Below, in pieces: positions 7,817 to 15,911 of a stretch of DNA of 64,000 nucleotides; positions within the stretch are counted from its first letter, which is position 1, and the number at the start of each line of letters is the position of its first letter. Under the pieces are notes generated by a model. It had not been told where the DNA came from. It searched no databases and saw only the letters and a program-made list of their open reading frames with translations. The position numbers were made by a program, and so were the translations under genes. This DNA comes from Ignavibacterium sp. (GTDB lineage Bacteria; Bacteroidota; Ignavibacteria; Ignavibacteriales; Ignavibacteriaceae): positions 248,001-312,000 of the forward strand of contig JAVSMP010000001.1 of the NCBI GenBank assembly GCA_032027145.1, given 5' to 3'.

Positions 7817-9754
7817 TTGTCTAAACCAAAGAGAGTAAAAATCAACAGAGAACAAAAAAACTCTGACTCAAATAACAGTAATGATTTAAAAAAATCAATC
7901 AAAAAACCACCATTTTGGTTTAAGATAGTTTTATTCGCAATTCCATTTGCACTTATTTTTCTGATAGAACTGTCACTAAGGATTTTCGGTTACGGAAAAG
8001 ATTATTCACAATGGGTAAAAATTGCTCCCGGTCAATTAGTGCTCAATCCTGATGTTGCATACAGATATTTTCATTCAACCGAAGGCGTTCCTTATTCAAA
8101 TCAAAATAGTTTTTTTTCAGAAAAATCTGAAACTACATTCAGAGTCTTTATTATGGGCGGCAGCAGTGCAGCAGGCTATCCTTATACACCAAATGGTGAC
8201 TTTGGATTATACTTAAAAAAGAAACTCGAGATACTTTATCCAGCTTTTGATATTGAAGTAATCAATATTGCTTTAACTGCAACAAATTCTTATACGGTTA
8301 GAGATTTATTGCCAGGAGTAATAGATCAAAAACCTGATTTAGTTTTATTCTATACAGGACATAATGAATTTTATGGTGCTTATGGTGTTGGTTCAATGGA
8401 ATCAATCGGGCAATCAAGGGTAATTGTAAATTTTATTTTATCACTTGAAAAGTATAAAACTTTTAATCTGCTCAGAGACTTTCTTCAATGGATTCAAAAA
8501 TTATTTGCTGGCGGTAATTCAGACGGAGCATTAAAGAAAAGCGGTACATTGATGTCCCGAATGGTTAAGGATCAAACAATACCATTTAATTCCGATGTTT
8601 ATGACTATGGCATTGAACAATTCCGCGGTAACTTTGATGACATATTAAGTATGTGCAAAGAAAGTAAAATTCCCGTAATAATATCTACACTCACCTGTAA
8701 TTTACGGGATCAACCGCCATTTGTTTCATTAAAGGTAAAAGAACTGCCCGAAGCTAATGATGTTTATAACAGAGCTAAATTAAATCAGAGTGATTCCATC
8801 CAGGCGTTAAAAGATTTCATTTATGCAAAAGACCTTGATGGATTGCGTTTCAGAGCTCCGCAAAAAATTAATGATATAATAATTGAGTACTCAAAAAAGT
8901 ATAATATCCCGATTGTCGATATTGATTCAGTTTTCAACTCAGTCAGTCCATATGGAATTACAGGCGATAATCTTATGACTGATCATCTTCATCCTACATT
9001 TGATGGATACAAGTTAATCGGAAAATCTTTTTTTGAAGTAATGAACAAAAATAATTTTCTTCCAAAAACTCAAAGAATAAAAATTGAACCCGCTGTTATA
9101 GACAGTCTGACAAATCAGAATGTTTATATCACAAAATTGGATTCAATTATTTCTAAATACAGAATCCTTGTGTTGAAAAATGACTGGCCTTATAGTGAAC
9201 CTAAAACTGTGGCTTATATGCTGAAATTATTTAATCAGCAGAACAAAATAGACAGCATTGCAGTAAAAGTACTGGATAACCGGTATTCGTGGGAACGCGG
9301 ACACCGCGAAGCGGCTGAATATTATCTTCATAAAGAAGACTATAATGAATTTGTAAAAGAAGCTAATGTTTTAATTACACAGTATCCGTTTATAAAAGAA
9401 TATTATTCTTTTACTGTAGAACAATTATTGTCTGCTAAAAAATTCGATGATTGTTATCCGTTTTTAATCAAAGCATATAAAAGATTTCCGGATGCTTTAT
9501 TTGCTAAATGGATTGGTATCATTGATCTGTCAAAAGAGAGAATTGATAATGCAATTTTTTATTTAAATGAAAGTCTCAAATACTCTTCAAGAGATGCACA
9601 AGTTTATTTTAATCTTTCAGGTGCTTATTCAAAAAAGAAAATGTATAACGAGGCTCTTAACTCGGTAAATAGCTGTCTTGCTCTGAATCCAAATTATTCA
9701 GATGCTTCAAGATTAAAGGAACAGTTAAGTCAAATTATCAGATTACGGAAATAA
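7817..9754 (+). CDS. Membrane-anchored SGNH/GDSL hydrolase with C-terminal TPRs
   Basis: 645 residues. The start is TTG at 7817, chosen because AGGAG lies 4 bases upstream and no ATG is near. A basic N-terminus leads into one transmembrane helix (about 37-53), so the rest is probably periplasmic. SGNH blocks: I = MGGSSAAGYPY, III = YTGHNEFYG, V = DHLHP (Asp-x-x-His). The last 150 residues form helical tetratricopeptide-like repeats (YFNLSGAYSKKKMYNEALN). The family includes acyl esterases and polysaccharide O-acetyl-modifying enzymes; substrate is unknown. It is divergent from the foldase gene with about 110 bases between, and ends at a shared bidirectional terminator. Confidence 0.85.
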   Translation: MSKPKRVKINREQKNSDSNNSNDLKKSIKKPPFWFKIVLFAIPFALIFLIELSLRIFGYGKDYSQWVKIAPGQLVLNPDVAYRYFHSTEGVPYSNQNSFFSEKSETTFRVFIMGGSSAAGYPYTPNGDFGLYLKKKLEILYPAFDIEVINIALTATNSYTVRDLLPGVIDQKPDLVLFYTGHNEFYGAYGVGSMESIGQSRVIVNFILSLEKYKTFNLLRDFLQWIQKLFAGGNSDGALKKSGTLMSRMVKDQTIPFNSDVYDYGIEQFRGNFDDILSMCKESKIPVIISTLTCNLRDQPPFVSLKVKELPEANDVYNRAKLNQSDSIQALKDFIYAKDLDGLRFRAPQKINDIIIEYSKKYNIPIVDIDSVFNSVSPYGITGDNLMTDHLHPTFDGYKLIGKSFFEVMNKNNFLPKTQRIKIEPAVIDSLTNQNVYITKLDSIISKYRILVLKNDWPYSEPKTVAYMLKLFNQQNKIDSIAVKVLDNRYSWERGHREAAEYYLHKEDYNEFVKEANVLITQYPFIKEYYSFTVEQLLSAKKFDDCYPFLIKAYKRFPDALFAKWIGIIDLSKERIDNAIFYLNESLKYSSRDAQVYFNLSGAYSKKKMYNEALNSVNSCLALNPNYSDASRLKEQLSQIIRLRK

Positions 9755-9777
9755 AACCGGCTAATGGTTTAAAAATA

Positions 9778-9803
9778 AAAAGCCGATCATCCGACCGGCT
9801 TTT
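9778..9803. terminator. Bidirectional terminator between convergent genes
   Basis: An 8-bp stem AAAAGCCG / CGGCTTTT with a 10-base loop. A and T runs on both sides let it serve the SGNH hydrolase gene (plus) and the T9SS protein gene (minus), whose stops are 24 and 20 bases away. Confidence 0.8.
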
Positions 9804-9822
9804 GCTCAGAAAAACACTATGC

Positions 9823-11256
9823 TTACTTCAACAGCATCATCTTTTTAGTTAATGTAAAGTTGTTTGAAGTTATAGTATAGAAATATACACCGCTGGTTAA
9901 ACTTGAAGCATTAAAGTCAACTTCATAGTTTCCTGCAGTGCGGTACTCATTTACTAAAGTTGCTACTTCCTGACCCAAAGTATTAAATACTTTTACGTTA
10001 ACCATTCCTTCCTGTGGAATAGCAAAACGAATCATAGTTGTTGGGTTAAATGGATTCGGATAGTTCTGAGATAACTCATAAGTAACCGGTGTGCCATTTT
10101 GCAAATCTCTTACATCAGTAACCACGTTAACAAGGTCATGATCACCCATTGTACCAAATACATTTTCGACTGTAGCACTAATCATATTTGACGTTAAATT
10201 AATAAAGTGATCAGCACCTACACCGTTTTCATTATCATTACCACCCTGGTTTGAAGGTAATCCCCAGTTTGCGCCATATTTATACTGAATTCTTAATGGT
10301 GAATACTGTGGAAAAGTAACATCACGAGACCAAATGTTATCGCCTGCTGTTACGTCACCATTAGTACCGTTATCATATAATTTAATTGTCTTGGTACTAT
10401 CAGCATTTGGCCAGCCGCCATCAGGCCATTGTAATGGTGCATTGGCACCGCATAATCTAACATCATCAATAGATGTAAATGGCTGTTGGTTAATTGCAGA
10501 AACTGCGCCTGCCATATTAACAGTAAACTTAATGGTAACAGCGAAGTTTGTAACTGTTGATAATGTTGCATCATTAAATGTTCTGGAAATAAATGCTGCT
10601 CCAAAAGACATATCATCTCCGGTAACAGTATAAGTTTTGTTAGGATCATTTTCCCAGGTTGTGCCAGTTGTTCCTATGTAAGCAAATTTATAACTAAATA
10701 CTTCGCCTTCAAATGTGAAAAGTCTAAAAGTACCCTCATAGATGTTTGGATCGGTTAGGCTTTGGAACAATAAACTATTTGATCCCCATCCATTAAAGCT
10801 TCCTCTTACAGACAGGGTATCTGTTGCAGGGTTGAAACGACCGGAAACTATTTCAAACTCCATGTTACAAGAAAAGGTAACATCAATTGAATCCGGTACT
10901 GCATATTGATTATCATCGTTAAAATAAGCTGAAAAAATGCTGCTGCCTGCAGGTACTATATATTCCCTGTTGTTAACACTTTCCCATCCATCTGCACCTT
11001 TGATAAACTTGAAAAATAATGTATCACCAACATTAAAAGTTTTGGTAATTGTATAAATTGTATCTCCATCAGTATCAGTCATAACATCAGCACCATTGTT
11101 CCATCCGTTAAAATTGCCAGCAATCTTAACCGGATCGCCGATCGTAAACTGACCTTTTGAAGCCTGAACTCCCATATCTACTTGAAACTCTACGGTCTGA
11201 GCTAACGCAAAGTTTGCAAGCAGCATAAAGAAAAATAACCCGAATAATTTTTTCAT
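9823..11256 (-). CDS. T9SS-secreted protein with starch-binding-like beta-sandwich domains
   Basis: 477 residues: signal peptide (LFGLFFFMLLANFALA), three E-set/CBM20-like domains at about 20-125, 125-235 and 238-370, and a type A T9SS tail with LSQNYPNPFNPTTM near residue 395 and GVYFYTI near the end. The first two domains carry the carbohydrate-binding-like signature VKIAGNFNGWN and LSVRGSFNGWG; the third is more diverged (VRLCGANAPLQW). No catalytic domain is evident, so a glycan-binding or structural surface role is likely. It is last in the receptor/PorV operon, 58 bases after the PorV-like gene. Glycan binding is inference. Confidence 0.85.
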   Translation of the reverse strand: MKKLFGLFFFMLLANFALAQTVEFQVDMGVQASKGQFTIGDPVKIAGNFNGWNNGADVMTDTDGDTIYTITKTFNVGDTLFFKFIKGADGWESVNNREYIVPAGSSIFSAYFNDDNQYAVPDSIDVTFSCNMEFEIVSGRFNPATDTLSVRGSFNGWGSNSLLFQSLTDPNIYEGTFRLFTFEGEVFSYKFAYIGTTGTTWENDPNKTYTVTGDDMSFGAAFISRTFNDATLSTVTNFAVTIKFTVNMAGAVSAINQQPFTSIDDVRLCGANAPLQWPDGGWPNADSTKTIKLYDNGTNGDVTAGDNIWSRDVTFPQYSPLRIQYKYGANWGLPSNQGGNDNENGVGADHFINLTSNMISATVENVFGTMGDHDLVNVVTDVRDLQNGTPVTYELSQNYPNPFNPTTMIRFAIPQEGMVNVKVFNTLGQEVATLVNEYRTAGNYEVDFNASSLTSGVYFYTITSNNFTLTKKMMLLK

Positions 11257-11314
11257 TTTTTACTCCTTTTTTTATGGATTGTTAAATTTATTAGAAATCA
11301 TGTTAGTTACAAAG

Positions 11315-12319
11315 TTAAAATTTAATACCAAAAGCAAATTGTTGAGTATATTCAAGTACTCCAAAATCCTGGTATGCATAATCAAACACTAAACCGAGTG
11401 TGGGCGTAATATCGTATTTAAGTCCAACGCCGAAAGTTAAACCCTCTTCAGAATTATCAAGATATAAAGATTTATAACCGCCCCTCAATGATATTACATC
11501 AAAAACAGAATACTCAATACCGAGATTAAGTGATTCGGCATTATCATTAGGATGATATGCATCGACAGCTAATGTAACCTTATGGTTTTCGATATCAACA
11601 ACATCCATTGCTATACCTACTTTAAATGTCAGTGGAATCGGATAAGAATCAGTGTTAAGCTTTGCAAGTATCTGATCATTATTGCCATATATCTGAGAAT
11701 TAATATCATACTGAACAAAAAGATCTTTTCCATCAAGCTGCATATCAGTTCCAAAGTTAGTTATAGCAGCACCAATCCTTAATCCGTAGATATCAGATAA
11801 GAATAATACCCCAAGATCAACTGCAAAACCATTAGCTGTTGAATTCCAGATTTTTTGATTAATATATTTAAAGTTAGCTCCGATAGAAAACCTATCAGTT
11901 AAATTATATGCATAAGTTAAAGAAAAGAACATATCGTGAGGCGTAAAAAACTCACCTGTTCCATCAGGCTCTGTCATTGTGGTAACTTCAAGATCGCCAT
12001 AATCAAGATAACCAACGCTTAATCCGACAACCCCCATATCACCAATTTTGAGCATTGAACCAGCCCAGTTATAATTAATATCAGCAAACCATGATAAATG
12101 TGTAAACATTGCCTCATTTGATTCAAGTCTTGATGCACCGGCAGGATTCCAGTAAAGAGCTGAAATGTCATTTGCAGTTGCAACAAATGCTCCACCCATT
12201 GCAGAAGCCCTTGGACCAACACCTATGTTTAAGAATGGTGAAGCAGTTGATCCAACTTTTGTTTGACCGGCTAAGCTTACTGCAAAAATAAAACTAAATA
12301 ATAAAATAAATCTTTTCAT
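11315..12319 (-). CDS. PorV/PorQ-family outer-membrane protein
   Basis: 334 residues: signal peptide (RFILLFSFIFAVSLAG), then the hallmark opening FLNIGVGPRASAMGGAF and ALYWNPAGASRL, then a FadL-like beta-barrel ending in FAFGIKF (C-terminal aromatic). In the T9SS, PorV shuttles folded cargo from the translocon to the attachment complex. Ignavibacterial genomes usually have several paralogues dedicated to particular cargo, and this one lies between two genes for probable secreted proteins, which fits a dedicated shuttle. The core T9SS genes (porK-N, sov) are not in the window. Confidence 0.85.
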   Translation of the reverse strand: MKRFILLFSFIFAVSLAGQTKVGSTASPFLNIGVGPRASAMGGAFVATANDISALYWNPAGASRLESNEAMFTHLSWFADINYNWAGSMLKIGDMGVVGLSVGYLDYGDLEVTTMTEPDGTGEFFTPHDMFFSLTYAYNLTDRFSIGANFKYINQKIWNSTANGFAVDLGVLFLSDIYGLRIGAAITNFGTDMQLDGKDLFVQYDINSQIYGNNDQILAKLNTDSYPIPLTFKVGIAMDVVDIENHKVTLAVDAYHPNDNAESLNLGIEYSVFDVISLRGGYKSLYLDNSEEGLTFGVGLKYDITPTLGLVFDYAYQDFGVLEYTQQFAFGIKF

Positions 12320-12329
12320 TTTGTCTCCA

Positions 12330-15300
12330 TTATTTTATAAGGGCAAACTTGCCGATTTTAGATCCAACATTCGGAATCTCAGCTACAAAAACATAAACAC
12401 CGTAAGCAACATCAAGATTTTCTTCAGTTCTCAGATTCCAATAAACATCGCCAACATACAGATCATCATGATAAAGTGTTTTAATCAGCTCACCTCTTAC
12501 TGTAAAAATTGAGATTTTTGTACCAGGCGGAATGTAAGTAAACCTGATCTCTCTTTCGCCCCGTCCGCTTGTTTGAGTACTTAGCAATCTGGATTCACCC
12601 TGATGAGTAACTACATAAGGATTAGGCACAACTTTAATTTTATCCAGCTCGTTTGAAGCGAGACTATTGTTGATAGTTGCACCTGAAGTAATAAATGTTA
12701 TAAAATCATTTCCGTTAAACGGTTTTTTAGTGTATAGATCAAGTGTACCTCCTGTCGGCAATGGTGTATTAGCACCTACATAATACAGATCAACCTTCCA
12801 GGTGTTTCTTAATGTAGTATCAACCATATCCCTGAAATAAATTGAATAAGTTGTAGATACTGTTCCTGATTTTTTGTAAAAGAAATCAATGTATCTGTTT
12901 TGTGTTAAATTTTTGACTTTAAAACTAACAGGTGTAGCAGGGAAAAAGTTTGACGGATTATTTGGCGGAAACAACCTGTATTCTACTGAAGTATCTACAA
13001 CTTCAGTATAGAATTCAATTGAATAATCATTCGGTAAAGTTAATCCATTATTCTGAGGATAATTTGTACTTTTCATTATATCAAAAGTAAGGTTACCCGC
13101 TGTTCCGATAATATTAGAAAATCCTGATTTGTCCTGATCAAGTTTTATCACCATATCGTTTTGCATCTGCAATCTGAATCCATGTCTTATAGGTGTATTG
13201 CCTGAAAACAACTTTGATCTGGCTACCAGACTATCATACGGGGCAGTATATGATGTACCTATCAGTTTAAATGGAAGTCCATTAACATAAATTGTATCAT
13301 TGCCAGAGGGAATCTCAATAGTTTCCAGCGGTGCAACAATATATTCTTTATTTATTGAAGGAATATATACTGTATCAGGCGTTTGCAAATCTATAAGCGA
13401 CCAGTTAATCGTGTAACCTTCATTACCAGAATCCTGAAATGCAACTTTATACTTAAAATTATTCTTTATTGCTTCATCATCTACAACCTCAATATTAAAC
13501 GAACCAGTCCCGATAAAGGGCTGGGATTTTTGAACATCAAGAATTGCTGCGGGGGTATAACCAGCAGGTCTTACGCCCGGAGTAATAAAACCAGTATTAT
13601 CATCTGTTATGATTAATCCGGTATTATCTCTTCTGATAAATTTTGAATTTTCAGTCGGGAAAATATCCTGTGTTGCATCACCTTCGTCATAAGCACAAAC
13701 TGCGTAATAATAAGTCTGTCCCAGAACAACACTCGAATCAACGAACTTATTTACTAATCCAGTATTTGAACCAAGATAAAATGTTGTACCGCCAACCTGT
13801 TCAAGCAGTCTTTGCGATGGATAAAAGAACCCTTGTATTGTATCTACAAGATCATACTGAGCTATAGGTCTGTCAAATGATAACACCCCAAGTGCATTAG
13901 TAACTACTCTGGAATCGTGAAAGTTTGCATCTGTAGCTCTGTATATTCTATATCCCTGAAAATCTTTCTTCTTGGTTATAAAATCTCTGTCGTTTTCTGT
14001 TTTTTCACCATCCCAATAAATAACTACCTTACCATCTTCCTGGGTTAAAGTTATCTTTGGTTTTTTGGGGGGCTGAGGAAATTTGTAACCAGAATTATAA
14101 ATCTGCTGAACGATCTGCTTGTTGCCAACGATATCGTTAAGATCTTCTCCAAAGAGAAGTGAAACAGAAAATCTTTCTTTTATATCAGGATTACCATAAC
14201 CTGGCACAAGCGGAAAAAATCCTGAAGCATAAATAAAATCTCCATCCTGCGGAACCGGCGGAATTACATCAAATCTACCCGGGGTCATTCTTCCCCAAAG
14301 TAATGAATCTTTGGAAAGATCCGGTGCAGCGTTAATATTGAAGAAATTAAAACTTGTTAAACCGATTTGATCAGATTCATCCGGATCAGTTCTGCCGAAG
14401 TTTGGTTCTCCCTGATCAGGAATACCATTGCCTTCCCCAAAATCTGGTCCTGGATAACCATTATCGCCAGGTCCTAAACCATCAATACCAATATCATCAA
14501 ATTGTGGGTCCCAGTCGCCATCTTCATCAATATCATTATCTCTTCTTTCATCTATCATTAAATCATTAACCCCTGCGCCTGTTCTGTAATTTTTATATTT
14601 AAGTCCTGATAATCCTTTTAAAATTCTTGCTGTGTAGTGTATTGCCTGATTTTCATCAATCAGACCATCAAGATCATTATCTATTCCATCATAAGCAGAT
14701 GGATGTGGAACTGAAACTCCGTTTACAATTGAACCGATGTGCCCTTCGCGAAAATACTTGCCTGACTCGATAATAAACTGCACACCCATGGAAGTTACTG
14801 TATCAGGTAAAGAAGAGATAGTATATAAAGATCTTTCATAAGTTTGTGGATCAATAAGTACAATAACACTTCCAACTGTATATGTTACTGAATCAAAATC
14901 AGACTGAACAAAGGAAGGTGATGGGCTTTTAGAATCATCATCATTATCAATACCATCAAACGGATTGCCTGGTGATTCCAAAAATGAGTATCCGACATAC
15001 CCTACTTTCTGTCCTTTATTCCCGATTCCATCACTATCCCACGAATAAGTTATCCATTCATCTACATCAAAATAACCAAGGTCATCTCCACTATCGCCAT
15101 CTCCACCGGCAAGAGTTCCAACCACAGTACCAAAATTTGCTTTACGGTAAACTGTTGTTCCGTCATTAGTTATATCATAAAGCCAGAATATCGCATCTTC
15201 AGCAAGGAAGTTTGACCATTGAAAGCCTCTTACTCTCATCTTCAAAGCCATACCATTTCTGCTCTGATCTCTACTATCGGGTGTAAATATTCTATTTAAT

Positions 15301-15893
15301 TGTGTATTTGGATCACTAAAGTTAAATTCATCGTCAGATTGATCATCTGCATCAAACAAGGATTCCTGATCTGCGTTTTGAATACCGCGCCCAAAATATC
15401 CAAACCACTCAGTTTTTCCAAAATCATCTTTCCACGAAGAAGCTATTGGATCATTCCAGCCTTCCACAGGCCAAGAATTGGGTAAATGACTCATTGCAAC
15501 AGTTTCAGCATTAGGATTAACAAAACCAGGGATTGGATTCCATCCCCAGAAATAATTTCTTGATGGATGTCTTTCATCTGATTGACCTTTACGAGGACCT
15601 CTCGAAATTATAACTGAGTGCAAAGTATCGCCTAAAGTATTGACGAACTCAACTCCAATCAAAGGGATACAATCTCCGATGTAATTTTCGCCTGAGCCTA
15701 AGGGCCATTCACCTCTGATATCTATACCTTGATTAAATCCGGCGATCTGTCCATCATTATAAAATGAAATTCCAATTCGATTGCCGGTATGTTTACCCAT
15801 TCTTAAAAGAGTAGGATCACCTCTTTGTGCCAACAACTCTGTATTAAGCAAAGTGAACAGAAGTAATATTATTATTAAAATTGTTTTGTGCAT
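12330..15893 (-). CDS. Large secreted protein with FlgD/T9SS-like C-terminal domain
   Basis: 1187 residues from the ATG at 15891-15893, chosen because AAAGAG precedes it; a TTG five codons upstream is possible. Signal peptide: HKTILIIILLLFTLLNTELLAQ. The body holds several Asp-rich calcium-binding-like loops (DGIDNDDD, DGIDNDLDGLIDE, DNDIDEDGDWDPQFDD) resembling thrombospondin type 3 repeats. A fibronectin-like part (KPKITLTQEDGKVVIYWD, later GYRIYRA) follows. The C-terminus has VVPNPYVV, IRFTYIPPGTKISIFTVRGE and AYGVYVFVAE, the FlgD-like fold used as a secretion signal, in a variant lacking YPNPFNP. No enzyme motif seen. It is second in the TonB-receptor operon, 18 bases after the receptor and 10 before the PorV-like gene. 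Confidence 0.75.
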   Translation of the reverse strand: MHKTILIIILLLFTLLNTELLAQRGDPTLLRMGKHTGNRIGISFYNDGQIAGFNQGIDIRGEWPLGSGENYIGDCIPLIGVEFVNTLGDTLHSVIISRGPRKGQSDERHPSRNYFWGWNPIPGFVNPNAETVAMSHLPNSWPVEGWNDPIASSWKDDFGKTEWFGYFGRGIQNADQESLFDADDQSDDEFNFSDPNTQLNRIFTPDSRDQSRNGMALKMRVRGFQWSNFLAEDAIFWLYDITNDGTTVYRKANFGTVVGTLAGGDGDSGDDLGYFDVDEWITYSWDSDGIGNKGQKVGYVGYSFLESPGNPFDGIDNDDDSKSPSPSFVQSDFDSVTYTVGSVIVLIDPQTYERSLYTISSLPDTVTSMGVQFIIESGKYFREGHIGSIVNGVSVPHPSAYDGIDNDLDGLIDENQAIHYTARILKGLSGLKYKNYRTGAGVNDLMIDERRDNDIDEDGDWDPQFDDIGIDGLGPGDNGYPGPDFGEGNGIPDQGEPNFGRTDPDESDQIGLTSFNFFNINAAPDLSKDSLLWGRMTPGRFDVIPPVPQDGDFIYASGFFPLVPGYGNPDIKERFSVSLLFGEDLNDIVGNKQIVQQIYNSGYKFPQPPKKPKITLTQEDGKVVIYWDGEKTENDRDFITKKKDFQGYRIYRATDANFHDSRVVTNALGVLSFDRPIAQYDLVDTIQGFFYPSQRLLEQVGGTTFYLGSNTGLVNKFVDSSVVLGQTYYYAVCAYDEGDATQDIFPTENSKFIRRDNTGLIITDDNTGFITPGVRPAGYTPAAILDVQKSQPFIGTGSFNIEVVDDEAIKNNFKYKVAFQDSGNEGYTINWSLIDLQTPDTVYIPSINKEYIVAPLETIEIPSGNDTIYVNGLPFKLIGTSYTAPYDSLVARSKLFSGNTPIRHGFRLQMQNDMVIKLDQDKSGFSNIIGTAGNLTFDIMKSTNYPQNNGLTLPNDYSIEFYTEVVDTSVEYRLFPPNNPSNFFPATPVSFKVKNLTQNRYIDFFYKKSGTVSTTYSIYFRDMVDTTLRNTWKVDLYYVGANTPLPTGGTLDLYTKKPFNGNDFITFITSGATINNSLASNELDKIKVVPNPYVVTHQGESRLLSTQTSGRGEREIRFTYIPPGTKISIFTVRGELIKTLYHDDLYVGDVYWNLRTEENLDVAYGVYVFVAEIPNVGSKIGKFALIK

Positions 15894-15911
15894 TTCAATC
15901 TCTTTCAATTT

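Noticed and set aside
10334-10649. Overlapping ~99-codon frames on both strands
   Set aside because: They lie inside the T9SS starch-binding-like gene in other frames and have no ribosome sites.
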